Below, piece by piece: positions 33,323 through 42,550 of a stretch of DNA of 64,000 bases; position 1 is the stretch's first letter; each line of letters opens with the position of its first letter. The stretch is from positions 3,321,001 to 3,385,000 of the forward strand of contig NKIZ01000001.1 in assembly GCA_002256425.1 (NCBI GenBank). The letters run 5' to 3'. The DNA is from Alphaproteobacteria bacterium PA2 (GTDB lineage Bacteria > Pseudomonadota > Alphaproteobacteria > Caulobacterales > Caulobacteraceae). The position numbers and the translations under genes are program-made. Under the pieces are notes generated by a model. That model did no database searches. It was given only the letters and a program-made list of their open reading frames with translations, and was not told the DNA's origin.

Positions 33323-35446
33323 ATGAATCTTGGCAAGTTTTCAATCGCGCTGGCGCTGACGCTTATCCTGGCCGCGTGCGGTCAGGGCGGCGGCAAAGGC
33401 GCCGGCAATGTGGATGGCGCGCGGATCGCCGCCGCCAGCGGGAATGGCGAGTGGCTGTCGGTCGGCCGGACCTATGACGAGCAGCGCTTCAGTCCCCTGA
33501 CCAAGATCGACACCACCAATGTCAGCAAGCTGGGCCTGGCCTGGTACCACGAGTTCGACACCGACCGCGGCCAGGAAGCCACGCCGGTGATGATTGACGG
33601 CGTGCTCTACACCACCACCGCCTGGTCCAAGGTCTATGCCTTCGACGCCAAGACCGGCGCCCTGAAATGGTCCTTCGATCCCAAGATCGACGGCTCCAAG
33701 GCCTTTGACGCCTGCTGCGACGTGGTCAATCGCGGGGTCGCGGTCTGGAAGGGCAAGGTCTATGTGGGCGTACTCGACGGTCGCCTGATCGCCCTGGACG
33801 CCGCCACCGGCAAGCAGGCCTGGTCGGTCCAGACCACGGACACCACCAAGCCCTACACCATCACCGGCGCCCCGCGGATCATCAAGGGCAAGGTCCTGAT
33901 CGGCAATGGCGGCGCTGAATATGGCGTCCGCGGCTATGTCACGGCCTATGACGCCGAAACCGGCAAGAAGGCCTGGCGCTTCTACACGGCCCCCAACCCC
34001 GAGGGTAAGCCGGACGGCGAAGCCTCGGACAAGATCCTGGCCGAAAAGGTCAATGGCACCTGGTTCGGCGATGTCTGGAAGAAGACCGGCGGCGGAGCCA
34101 CCATCTGGGATTCCATGGCCTATGACCCGGACCTGGACATTGTCTATCTGGGGGTCGGCAATGGCACCCCCTGGAACCATCTGAAGCGTTCACAGGGAAA
34201 GGGCGACACCCTGTTCGTCTCGTCCATCCTGGCGCTGAAACCCGACACCGGCGAGTACGTCTGGCACTACCAGACCACCCCGGGCGAGAGCTGGGACTAT
34301 ACGGCCACCCAGCACATCATGCTGGCGGACCTGACCATTGACGGCAAGCCGCGCAAGGTGGCCATGCAGGCCCCGAAGAACGGCTTCTTCTATGTTCTCG
34401 ACCGGGCGACCGGCCAGCTGATCTCGGCCAAGGGCTTTGTGCCCCAGACCTGGACCACCGGCGTCGACATGAAGACCGGCCGCCCCGTGGAAACCCCCGG
34501 CGCCCGCTATGCGGACAAGCCCTCCATGCAGCTGCCTGGCCCCCTGGGCGCCCACAACTGGCACCCCATGGCCTTCAACCCGAAGGAGGGTCTGGTCTAT
34601 ATCCCGGCCCAGGCCTCGCCCTTCGCCTACACCAACATCAAGGACTTCAAGTACCGCGCCGGCGCCTGGAATGTCGGCACCGACTTCCTGGCCAACGCCC
34701 TGCCGACCGACAAGGCTGTGCTGGCTGGCATGAAATCCATGTTCAAGGGCGAGCTGATCGCCTGGGATCCCGTGGCCCAGAAGGCCCGCTGGACCGTCGA
34801 GCACCCCTACTTCTGGAACGCCGGCATCATGTCGACAGCTGGCGGCCTGGTCTTCCAGGGCGCTGGCGAGGGCCAGTTCGTCGCCTATGACGCAGCCAAC
34901 GGCAAGAAGCTGTGGAACTACGAAACGGTCAACGGCGTCGTCGCGGCCCCCTCTACCTATGAAATCGACGGCGAGCAGTATGTGGCTGTCATGGTGGGTT
35001 ATGGCGGCGGCGGTCCGGTCTCGGCCTCGGTCTTGCTGGGCAACAAGCCCCGCCTGCCCGGTCGCCTGATGGTCTTCAAGCTGGGCGGAACGACCCAGGC
35101 AAAGGCCTATGACGTCGCCGTTGTTCCTGACCTTGATCTGACCCAGATCTCGGCTCCAGGGGACGCCAAGAAGGGCTTCGGGCTCTATCACGAGAACTGC
35201 CAGGTCTGTCACGGCCCCAGCGCTTCGGGCGCCTATCTGCCCGACCTGCGCAAGTCTCAGATGCTGACCTCCGCCGAGAACTTCAAATCGGTGGTCCTGG
35301 ACGGCGCCCGCAAGGCCAATGGCATGGCGAGCTTCGCCAAGTTCCTGAACGTCGCCGAAACCGAAGACCTGCGCGCCTACATCCTCAGCGAGGCCCGCAC
35401 CGCCCAGGCTGACGCCGCCGCGGCGGCGAAGGTGGCGGCGAAATAG
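33323..35446 (+). CDS. PQQ-dependent quinohaemoprotein alcohol dehydrogenase
   Basis: 707 residues from the ATG at 33323 with GGGAGGGG upstream. The leader ends in a lipobox (LTLILAAC, Cys19), so it may be lipid-anchored in the periplasm. The beta-propeller carries the adjacent Cys131-Cys132 disulfide of PQQ dehydrogenases, repeated 'W' blades such as ALDAATGKQAWSV, and GESWDYTATQHIML. The C-terminal cytochrome domain has haem motif CQVCH (Cys626, Cys629, His630). It oxidises alcohols and passes electrons through its own haem to the respiratory chain. PQQ synthesis genes are not in this window. Confidence 0.92.
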   Translation: MNLGKFSIALALTLILAACGQGGGKGAGNVDGARIAAASGNGEWLSVGRTYDEQRFSPLTKIDTTNVSKLGLAWYHEFDTDRGQEATPVMIDGVLYTTTAWSKVYAFDAKTGALKWSFDPKIDGSKAFDACCDVVNRGVAVWKGKVYVGVLDGRLIALDAATGKQAWSVQTTDTTKPYTITGAPRIIKGKVLIGNGGAEYGVRGYVTAYDAETGKKAWRFYTAPNPEGKPDGEASDKILAEKVNGTWFGDVWKKTGGGATIWDSMAYDPDLDIVYLGVGNGTPWNHLKRSQGKGDTLFVSSILALKPDTGEYVWHYQTTPGESWDYTATQHIMLADLTIDGKPRKVAMQAPKNGFFYVLDRATGQLISAKGFVPQTWTTGVDMKTGRPVETPGARYADKPSMQLPGPLGAHNWHPMAFNPKEGLVYIPAQASPFAYTNIKDFKYRAGAWNVGTDFLANALPTDKAVLAGMKSMFKGELIAWDPVAQKARWTVEHPYFWNAGIMSTAGGLVFQGAGEGQFVAYDAANGKKLWNYETVNGVVAAPSTYEIDGEQYVAVMVGYGGGGPVSASVLLGNKPRLPGRLMVFKLGGTTQAKAYDVAVVPDLDLTQISAPGDAKKGFGLYHENCQVCHGPSASGAYLPDLRKSQMLTSAENFKSVVLDGARKANGMASFAKFLNVAETEDLRAYILSEARTAQADAAAAAKVAAK

Positions 35447-35461
35447 CCCCGAATGACTGAA

Positions 35462-35487
35462 CCGGCGCCTCCGCAAGGGGGCGCCGG
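35462..35487. terminator. Strong GC hairpin between convergent genes
   Basis: CCGGCGCC-T-CC-GCAA-GG-G-GGCGCCGG: eight plus two paired bases around a GCAA tetraloop, directly after the PQQ dehydrogenase stop and before the convergent SDR stop. There is no T-run; bidirectional stop is likely. Confidence 0.55.
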
Positions 35488-35495
35488 GACAGGCT

Positions 35496-36296
35496 CTATA
35501 TCTTGCGGAACTTCCCGCTCTGGGAGGCCATCAGGGCCAGGACCCAGTCGTCGGGGATGATCTTGGACAGGGCGGCGATGGCCTTGTTGGGGGCGCCCGG
35601 CACGCTGACCGGCCGGTTGGCCTCCGCCGCCTCATAGCCTGCAGCAGCCACCTCATCAGCGCCCATCCACAGCCAGTCCGGGGTGATCTTGTTGATCTGA
35701 TCGCGGGTGCCGGTCACGTCATGGAATTCAGACCAGGTAAAGCCGGGACACAGGGCGCTCACATGAACCCCGGTGGACTGGGTCTCCAGATGCAGGCTCT
35801 GGGAGAACTTGATCAGATAGCTCTTCACCGCGCCATAAAGGGTGTGGCCGTTGGATCCCGGTGCAAAGCCCGCCAGGGAGGCGACATTGATGATCCGGCC
35901 GAACCTGCGCTCGATCATGCCCGGCAGGACCTTGTGCGCCAGTTCCGAAGGCGCGGTCAGCAGGATCTGGATGAACCTTGCCTGATCCTCCCATGTTGTC
36001 GCCGCATAGGTCCCGGTCAGACCGTATCCGGCATTGTTGACCAGGGCGTCCACATGCCGCCCGTGGGAGGTCAGGTGCTCGAGAATGGCGTCGGGCGCCT
36101 TCGGATCAGCAAGGTCCGCCACGACGGTCAGGGCCTCGACGCCGTACCGGAGGGAAATCTCGTCTGCCAGTTTCTCCAGCCGGTCAGCCCGCCGGGCCGT
36201 CAGGGCGACATCATAGCCATGGCTGGCATAGGTCCGCGCCAGGGCGGCGCCTATCCCGGCGGAAGCGCCGGTCACCAGGGCGAGTTTACGGTCCAT
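35496..36296 (-). CDS. Short-chain dehydrogenase/reductase (DltE-like SDR)
   Basis: 266 residues. TGASAGIGAALA cofactor loop, NNAGYG, Ser in INVASLAGF, Tyr-x-x-x-Lys in LYGAVKSY. The C-terminal region (WSEFHDVTGTRDQINKITP) resembles the SDR group annotated as DltE/YqjQ-like, whose substrates are mostly unknown. Same strand as the stress protein upstream, 26 bases apart. Confidence 0.85.
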   Translation of the reverse strand: MDRKLALVTGASAGIGAALARTYASHGYDVALTARRADRLEKLADEISLRYGVEALTVVADLADPKAPDAILEHLTSHGRHVDALVNNAGYGLTGTYAATTWEDQARFIQILLTAPSELAHKVLPGMIERRFGRIINVASLAGFAPGSNGHTLYGAVKSYLIKFSQSLHLETQSTGVHVSALCPGFTWSEFHDVTGTRDQINKITPDWLWMGADEVAAAGYEAAEANRPVSVPGAPNKAIAALSKIIPDDWVLALMASQSGKFRKI

Positions 36297-36322
36297 GATG
36301 GCCTCTCAGTTTCAGGTCTACC

Positions 36323-36796
36323 TCAGGCGAGGTCAGCGATTTCCGCGTCTGTCAGATCGCCCGGCACCACAGTCACGGGCACCTTGCGGGCGCCCCACTT
36401 GACCCCCTCCTTGGCGATGGAGGTCACCAGGGGGCCTGGTCCACGCCCGCCGACGGCCGCGGCCAGGACCAGGATCTTGATGTCAGGGTCATTGCCGATC
36501 ACGTCGCGGAGGGCCGCACGGGTATTGTCAGCCCGCACAATGATGAACTCCGGCGCTGAGCCGGTTTCAAAGACAATGAACTCGGCCAGGGCCTGGAGGG
36601 ACTGTTCCGCCTCCTCCCGGGCCTGACGCTCGATCTCGTCGCGCACGCCGCTCCAGTGCTCGAACACAGCCGGCTCGATCACCTTGAGCAGGGCCACATG
36701 CCCGCCGGTCGAACGCGCCCGACGGCAGGCAAAGCGCAGGGCTGCCTGAAACTCGGGGCTCTCGTCGGCGATGACCAGGAACTTGCGTTGGCTCAT
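36323..36796 (-). CDS. Universal stress protein (UspA family)
   Basis: 157 residues, starting KFLVIADESPEFQAALRFA, the usual Usp strand-loop-helix in which an acidic residue meets ATP. The C-terminal G-2x-G-9x-G ATP motif is not clean (AAAVGGRGPGPLVTSIAKEG), so nucleotide binding is uncertain. Thought to help survival under starvation or stress. Confidence 0.82.
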   Translation of the reverse strand: MSQRKFLVIADESPEFQAALRFACRRARSTGGHVALLKVIEPAVFEHWSGVRDEIERQAREEAEQSLQALAEFIVFETGSAPEFIIVRADNTRAALRDVIGNDPDIKILVLAAAVGGRGPGPLVTSIAKEGVKWGARKVPVTVVPGDLTDAEIADLA

Positions 36797-36839
36797 GGGG
36801 CGGACGGTGGCCTGCCCGCTGAGTCATGGCAAGGGGGTC

Positions 36840-37856
36840 TCATCCGGCCCAGTAACCGACGATGGACTTGACCTCGGCCAGGGTCGGGGCGGCGACCTCA
36901 CGGGCCCGGGCGGCGCCCGCAGCCAGAATGCGGTCGATCTCGGCGGGGTCGGACATGTAGCGACGCATGGCCTCGCCCACCGGGCCCAGCTTGGCCACAG
37001 CCAGATCCGCAAGCCGGGGCTTGAAGGTCCCGAAGCCCACGCCGGCAAACTCGGCCAGGACCTCGGCCGCGGTCCGGCCATCCAGGGCGGCGTAGATTCC
37101 CACCAGGTTCTGGGCCTCAGGCCGTTCTTTCAACTCTTCCATGGTCTCGGGAAGCGGCTCGGGATCGGTCCGCGCCTTGCGCACCTTCTGCAGGATGGCG
37201 TCGGCGTCATCCATCAGGTTGATCCGCGAATAGTCCGACGGATCGGACTTGGACATTTTCGAGGATCCGTCCCGCAGGCTCATGATCCGCGCGCCGGGGC
37301 CCTCGATCACCGCTTCCGGCAGGGGGAAGAAGTCGGCGACATCGAAGTCGTGGTTGAACTTCTGGGCGATGTCCCGGGTCAGTTCCAGATGCTGCTTCTG
37401 GTCCTCGCCCACCGGCACGTGGGTCGCCTTGTAGATCAGGATGTCGGCGGCCTGGAGCACAGGATAGGTGTAGAGCCCGACGCTCTCGCGTTCCTTGTGC
37501 TTGCCCGCCTTGTCCTTGAACTGGGTCATCCGGTCGAGCCAGCCCAGCCGGGCGACGCAGTTGAACACCCAGGCCAGTTCGGCGTGCTCGGGCACGGCCG
37601 ACTGCGGGAAGATGGTGGCGACCTTGGGGTCGAGGCCTGCAGCCAGATAGGCGGCGGCGATCTCGCGGACCTGGGCCTTCAGCAGCTTGGGATCCTGCCA
37701 TTGGGTGATGGCGTGGAGGTCGGCCACGAAGATGAAGGTCTCCATCTCGTGCTGCAGCCGGGTGAACTTCACCAGGGCGCCGAGATAGTTGCCCAGGTGC
37801 AGGGCGCCGGTGGGCTGGACGCCCGAAAGGACGCGGGGGTGTCGGGGTGTGGTCAT
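36840..37856 (-). CDS. trpS: Tryptophanyl-tRNA synthetase
   Basis: 338 residues, class I. HIGH-type motif GALHLGN at 17-23 following SGVQPT; KMSKS motif in SSKMSKSD near residue 199; DLHAITQW and the [14 protein letters not shown] tryptophan-site segment. Standard bacterial size. Third in a row murJ-glnD-type housekeeping block; 126 bases separate it from murJ, with a GGCGCATGCGCC palindrome at 37886-37897 in that gap. Confidence 0.96.
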   Translation of the reverse strand: MTTPRHPRVLSGVQPTGALHLGNYLGALVKFTRLQHEMETFIFVADLHAITQWQDPKLLKAQVREIAAAYLAAGLDPKVATIFPQSAVPEHAELAWVFNCVARLGWLDRMTQFKDKAGKHKERESVGLYTYPVLQAADILIYKATHVPVGEDQKQHLELTRDIAQKFNHDFDVADFFPLPEAVIEGPGARIMSLRDGSSKMSKSDPSDYSRINLMDDADAILQKVRKARTDPEPLPETMEELKERPEAQNLVGIYAALDGRTAAEVLAEFAGVGFGTFKPRLADLAVAKLGPVGEAMRRYMSDPAEIDRILAAGAARAREVAAPTLAEVKSIVGYWAG

Positions 37857-37982
37857 GGGTCAGGCTTTACGAAGAAGGACAGGAAGGCGCATGCGCCGTG
37901 AGCGCGGGTTCTACGCGCTGCGCCATCGACGGGCGGCGTGTCCGGTATGAGCCATGGCCGTGGCAATAGTCCCTGGCCGGGT

Positions 37983-39623
37983 TCACGGCAAGTCCGGCGT
38001 ATCAAGGACCGGGGCAGCAGGATCCTTCGGCCGGCGGCGGAGGGCGGCGCGGGCCTGGGCGATGGTCAGACCACCCGAGGCGAAGAGCAGGGCCGGATAG
38101 AGGGCCATGATGGCGAAGCAGGCCAGCAGGACCGCGATCTCCTTCTGGCCCAGGGGACCCAGATGGAACCCGCCCAGCAGGCCCTGCAGAAGGTCGCGGT
38201 TCCAGGACGCCGCACCGGCCAGCAGCCCCAGGGCTATGGTGGCTGCCAGGATACGGAGAAGCCGCGAAACCGCCGCCGCGCCGGGGCTGTAGAGGCCGCG
38301 CCTGGCGAGGGTCGCGGACATCATCAGCACATTGACCCAGGCCGCCAGACTGGTGGCCGCTGCAATGCCCGGGACGCCGATCACGGCAAACAGGGAAACC
38401 CCGGCGACCACATTCACCGCCACGGAAATCAGCGCATAGCGCATGGGGGTCTTCGTATCCTGGCTGGCGAAGAAGACCCGGGAGAACAGCTGGGCCAGAA
38501 CAAAGGCCGGCACGCCCCAGGCGTACTGGCGCAGGGCCTCGGCGGTGGAGTGGGCGTCAAAGGTGGTGAAGGCGCCGCGGGTATAGAGGGCGTCAATCAG
38601 GAAGAAGGGCATGGCCAGCAGGGCGGCGGCGGCCGGCAGGGTCAGGGCCATGCTGAAGACGATCGCCTCGTCTATGGCGCCCTGGCTGGCGTCTCGGTCG
38701 CCCGCGTGGACGGCCCGGGACAGCTGGGGCAGGAGGGCGACGCCGACGGCCACGCCCACCAGGCCCTGGGGCAGCATGTAAAGCCGGTCACAGACGGCCA
38801 GCCAGCTTCTGGCGCCGTTCACCTGGCTGACCATCATGCTGGAGACAAAGATGTTCACCTGGGTGGCGCTGGCGGCGATGGAGCCGGGGACCGCCAGCAG
38901 GATCAGCTTGCGGATGTCGGGGGTCAGTCTCGGCCAGCGGAAACTGACCTGGGCGCCCGACCTGCGCACCCCCCACCACAGCAGGGCGGCCTGGGAGATC
39001 CCGGCGACCACAACGCCGAAGGAAGCATAATATGCGGCCTCCAGGGTGGTCTTCGCCGGCCAGACGGCGATCAGGGTCCAGAGGTTCAGCACGATCGGCG
39101 CAGCGGCCGAAAGGATGAAGCGGTTGCGGCCGTTCAGCACCCCCGACAGGTGGGCGTAGATCGCCATGCACGGCAGATAGGGCATCATGATCTGGGTAAG
39201 GCGCACGGCCAGGTCATGCTTCTCGCCCTGGAAGCCCGGGGCGATGGCGTAGATCAGCCAGGGCATGGTCAGTTCGGCGACAATGGTCACCGCCAGGGCG
39301 CCAGCCGCAAGGACCGCCATGGCGTCCGCCGCCAGAACGTCGGCCACCTCCTCGCCATCCTTGGCCAGGGATTTGGAATAGGCCGGGACAAAGGCCGAGG
39401 CAAAGGCGCCCTCTCCGAATATCCGCCGGAACAGGTTGGGGAATGAAAAGGCCATATTGTAGGCGTCGGCCGCAAAGGATGCGCTGGCGCCCAGATAATA
39501 GGCCAGGGCCAGGTCGCGGAAGAATCCGAAGAACCGGCTGATCAGGGTGAAGGCTGAATAGACCATGGACGAGCGGATCAGACCGCTGGACTTGGTCGGG
39601 GGTTTGGGGGCGGCGGCGGTCAC
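37983..39623 (-). CDS. murJ: Lipid II flippase MurJ
   Basis: 546 residues with about 14 membrane helices. The N-terminus has the MurJ signature SRFFGFFRDLALAYYLG and FPNLFRRIFGEGAF. It moves lipid II across the inner membrane for peptidoglycan synthesis. It starts 45 bases after the glnD stop in the same direction, the usual glnD-murJ-trpS order in related genomes. Confidence 0.95.
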   Translation of the reverse strand: MTAAAPKPPTKSSGLIRSSMVYSAFTLISRFFGFFRDLALAYYLGASASFAADAYNMAFSFPNLFRRIFGEGAFASAFVPAYSKSLAKDGEEVADVLAADAMAVLAAGALAVTIVAELTMPWLIYAIAPGFQGEKHDLAVRLTQIMMPYLPCMAIYAHLSGVLNGRNRFILSAAAPIVLNLWTLIAVWPAKTTLEAAYYASFGVVVAGISQAALLWWGVRRSGAQVSFRWPRLTPDIRKLILLAVPGSIAASATQVNIFVSSMMVSQVNGARSWLAVCDRLYMLPQGLVGVAVGVALLPQLSRAVHAGDRDASQGAIDEAIVFSMALTLPAAAALLAMPFFLIDALYTRGAFTTFDAHSTAEALRQYAWGVPAFVLAQLFSRVFFASQDTKTPMRYALISVAVNVVAGVSLFAVIGVPGIAAATSLAAWVNVLMMSATLARRGLYSPGAAAVSRLLRILAATIALGLLAGAASWNRDLLQGLLGGFHLGPLGQKEIAVLLACFAIMALYPALLFASGGLTIAQARAALRRRPKDPAAPVLDTPDLP

Positions 39624-39668
39624 GGGCGCTCTCTGCGCGGCATGGGTGCGCCGGTCAAGTCTCGCCGC

Positions 39669-42500
39669 CTACCTTGCGACACTGGCGCGGGCCTTCTGCA
39701 GGTTGGCCCTGGGTTTGACGATGGGCTGGTCTCGGTCGTCCTCGAGGGCGGCGATGAGGTCGGCCTTGAGGGCGGTCATGGCCTTGGGCTCAACGACCTT
39801 TTTGCCCTCGCTGTCCACCACATAGAAGGCGTCCACGGCCCGCTCGCCATAGCCGTCAATGTGGGCCGACAGGATCAGCAGGCCGGCGTCGGAAATCGGC
39901 TTGGCCAGGGCGGCCAGCAGACCCGGCCGGTCCCGGCCCGAGGCTTCGATGACGGTGGAAACTTCCGAGGCGTCATTGTCGAGCATGACTGTAGGCGTGA
40001 TGGCGAAGGCGGCCGTCCGGCCCAGATCGCCAAGCTTCTTGGTTTCCGCCTTGACCGGTTCGCCCCGGCCAGAGCCGACCAGCATTTCAGCCAGGCGCTG
40101 AAGGGCCCTGGGATTGTCGTGGCCGAAGGGCTTGCCTGCTGCGTCCTGCACGAAGAAGACGTCCAGGGCCTGACCCTGGCGGGAGGTGAAGACCCGGGCG
40201 CCCACCACATTTGCCCCGGCATTGGTCAGGGACTGAGCCAGGTCGACAAAGAGCCTGGGCCGGTCGGCCGCCGCCACCACCACTTCGGCGGCGTTTAGGT
40301 CGGGACGGACCCGGGCTTCGGCCGCTGCGCCAGCGGTTTCAGCGGTCCGGGCCAGTCGGGCGTGAGCCTGGACCTCGGGATCGCCGAAGGAGGTGAAATA
40401 GGCGTCCTCCATGGATTGGGCCCAGGCGGTGGCGGCCGGATCCACGTCCACCAGGCGCACCCGGGCGTCATAGGCGGCGTTCTCGTGATAACGGCGGACC
40501 GCGGCGGCCTGATCGGACCCGCGCCCACCCCGGAACAGGGCCTCGGTGGCGGCGTAGAGTTCCCGCAGCAACTGACCCTTCCAGCCGTTCCAGACTCCCG
40601 GCCCGACGGCGCGGATATCGGCCACGGTCAGGACCAGCAGCAGGCGCAGCCGCTCGGGGGTCTCCACCACCCGGGCGAAGTCCACTACCGTGCGGGGATC
40701 GGAGACGTCGCGCTTCTGGGCCGTGTCGCTCATCAGCAGGTGATGTTCCACCAGCCAGGCCACCAGCTCGATCCTCTGACGGTCCTGACCCAGACGCTCG
40801 CAGGCCTGGCGGGCCGCCCGGGCGCCGGCCTTTTCCTGGCCGCCGGCTCCGCCCTTGCCGGTGTCATGCAAGAGCATGGCCAGGAACAGGGCCTCACGGT
40901 CAGCGATCAGGGGCATGATGGCGGTCGAGAGGGGATGATCCTCGGCGAACCGCCCGGCGGCGATCTGGGCAATGAAGCCCACCGCCCGCAGGGTGTGCTC
41001 GTCCACCGTATAGGAGTGGTACATGTTGAACTGCATCTGGGCGACGATGCGGCCCCATTCCGGAACGAACCGGCCCAGGACATCGGCCTCGTTCATCATG
41101 GAGAGGATGCGCTGGGGATCCCGGCCATGGGCGAGGATGTCCAGGAAGACCTTGGCCGCCTCCGGATCGCGACGGACCTTGGGTCCGATCAGCTCATGCA
41201 GGCGCGAGGCATAGGTAAAGGCGTCGGGATGGAGGTCCAGGTCCCTTCGGTCCGCAAGACGGAACAGGCGCAGCAGATTGACCGGATCGGACTCGAAAAC
41301 TTCGGGGCCGTCGACATTCAGTCGACCGCCATCCTCGTGAAAGCCGGGATCCAGCGCCGTTCGCCGCCCCTTGCCCCGTCCGGGAAGCAGACGTGACAGG
41401 CCCTTGGGCTCCTGCTTGACCCGCTCGGATTCCAGCTTGGCGGCGAAGACCCGGGTCAGGGCGCCGACCTCCTTGGCGATCAGGAAATAGCGCCGCATGC
41501 AGCGCTCCACCGCCGGCGCGTCGCCCCGGTCGCCATAGCCCATTCGCCGGGCGATCTCCGGCTGGATGTCGAAGGTCAGGCGCTCTTCAGGCCGGCCCGT
41601 GGCGAAATGCAGGTGACAGCGAATGGCCCAGAGGAAATCAAAGGCGCGGACAAAGGCCGAGACCTCACGGCGCTCGAACATGTCCAGCTGGATGACGCCA
41701 TTCAACCGGTCGACCTGGGCCACCGGGTGCAGGTACTGGGCGATCCAGAACAGGGTGTTCAGGTCCCGCAGGCCGCCCTTGCCCTCTTTGACATTGGGCT
41801 CGACCATATAGCGGCTGGCCCCGGCCCGCTCCTGGCGCTCGTCCCGCTCCTTCAGCTTGGCGGCGACGAACTGGGCCGCCGTGCCCTTGACCACTTCGGC
41901 GCGGAACCGCTTGGTCAGATCATCGGCCAGGGCCTCGTCGCCGGTCAGGCGCCTGGCCTCGAGGATCGAGGTGCGGATGGTATAGTCTTCCTTGGACAGG
42001 CGGATGCACTCTTCCACGGTCCGGGAGGCGTGACCCACCTTGAAGCCCAGATCCCACAGGGCATAGAGCATGTACTCGATGACGCTCTCGGCGTGGGGGG
42101 TCTGCTTGTAGGGGCGCAGGAACAGCAGATCGAGGTCTGAAAAGGGCGCCAGTGTGCCCCGGCCATATCCACCCACAGCGATGAGGGCCAGGCGCTCGCC
42201 CTCTGTGGGATTGCGGGCCCGGAAGACGTGGACTGTCGTGAAGTCATACAGGGCGGTGACCACCTCGTCGGTGACCCCCGACAGCAGGCGGGCGGTCTCG
42301 ATGCCGCCGGCGCCGTTTTCCAGGCGCTCCTTGGCGATCATCCGGCCGCGGAACAGGGCCTGTTTCAGGATATCCAGCGCCCGCTTGCGCTGCTCGACCT
42401 CATCGCCCCCGGCGTCCAGGGCTGCAGCGGACAGCTGGGCGCGCAGGCGCACGCCATCGACCACGTATTCCAGTCGAGTCGGTCGCAGGCGCGGGGGCAT
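39669..42500 (-). CDS. glnD: Bifunctional PII uridylyltransferase / uridylyl-removing enzyme GlnD
   Basis: 943 residues, normal length. Nucleotidyltransferase domain with VGGYGRGTLAPFSDLDLLFL (Asp122, Asp124). PII-contact segment VEPNVKEGKGGLRDLNTLFW. HD domain for UMP removal with MLLHDTGKG near residue 540. Two ACT domains at the C-terminus (~740-930; DRPRLFVDLAQSLTNAGANV and DRPGLLAALAKPISDAGLLI) that sense glutamine. It controls nitrogen assimilation by modifying GlnB/GlnK. Confidence 0.96.
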   Translation of the reverse strand: MPPRLRPTRLEYVVDGVRLRAQLSAAALDAGGDEVEQRKRALDILKQALFRGRMIAKERLENGAGGIETARLLSGVTDEVVTALYDFTTVHVFRARNPTEGERLALIAVGGYGRGTLAPFSDLDLLFLRPYKQTPHAESVIEYMLYALWDLGFKVGHASRTVEECIRLSKEDYTIRTSILEARRLTGDEALADDLTKRFRAEVVKGTAAQFVAAKLKERDERQERAGASRYMVEPNVKEGKGGLRDLNTLFWIAQYLHPVAQVDRLNGVIQLDMFERREVSAFVRAFDFLWAIRCHLHFATGRPEERLTFDIQPEIARRMGYGDRGDAPAVERCMRRYFLIAKEVGALTRVFAAKLESERVKQEPKGLSRLLPGRGKGRRTALDPGFHEDGGRLNVDGPEVFESDPVNLLRLFRLADRRDLDLHPDAFTYASRLHELIGPKVRRDPEAAKVFLDILAHGRDPQRILSMMNEADVLGRFVPEWGRIVAQMQFNMYHSYTVDEHTLRAVGFIAQIAAGRFAEDHPLSTAIMPLIADREALFLAMLLHDTGKGGAGGQEKAGARAARQACERLGQDRQRIELVAWLVEHHLLMSDTAQKRDVSDPRTVVDFARVVETPERLRLLLVLTVADIRAVGPGVWNGWKGQLLRELYAATEALFRGGRGSDQAAAVRRYHENAAYDARVRLVDVDPAATAWAQSMEDAYFTSFGDPEVQAHARLARTAETAGAAAEARVRPDLNAAEVVVAAADRPRLFVDLAQSLTNAGANVVGARVFTSRQGQALDVFFVQDAAGKPFGHDNPRALQRLAEMLVGSGRGEPVKAETKKLGDLGRTAAFAITPTVMLDNDASEVSTVIEASGRDRPGLLAALAKPISDAGLLILSAHIDGYGERAVDAFYVVDSEGKKVVEPKAMTALKADLIAALEDDRDQPIVKPRANLQKARASVAR

Positions 42501-42550
42501 GGAGATGTTATAGGCGATCTGACGCCAGTGGCTACAGGGGTCAGGTGGCC

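Noticed and set aside
34190..35476. 428-codon frame on the minus strand
   Set aside because: Shadow of the PQQ dehydrogenase gene; no ribosome-binding site or recognisable motif.
37938..39446. 502-codon frame on the plus strand
   Set aside because: Antisense of murJ; the Gln/Gly/His-rich translation is typical of reversed membrane-protein codons.
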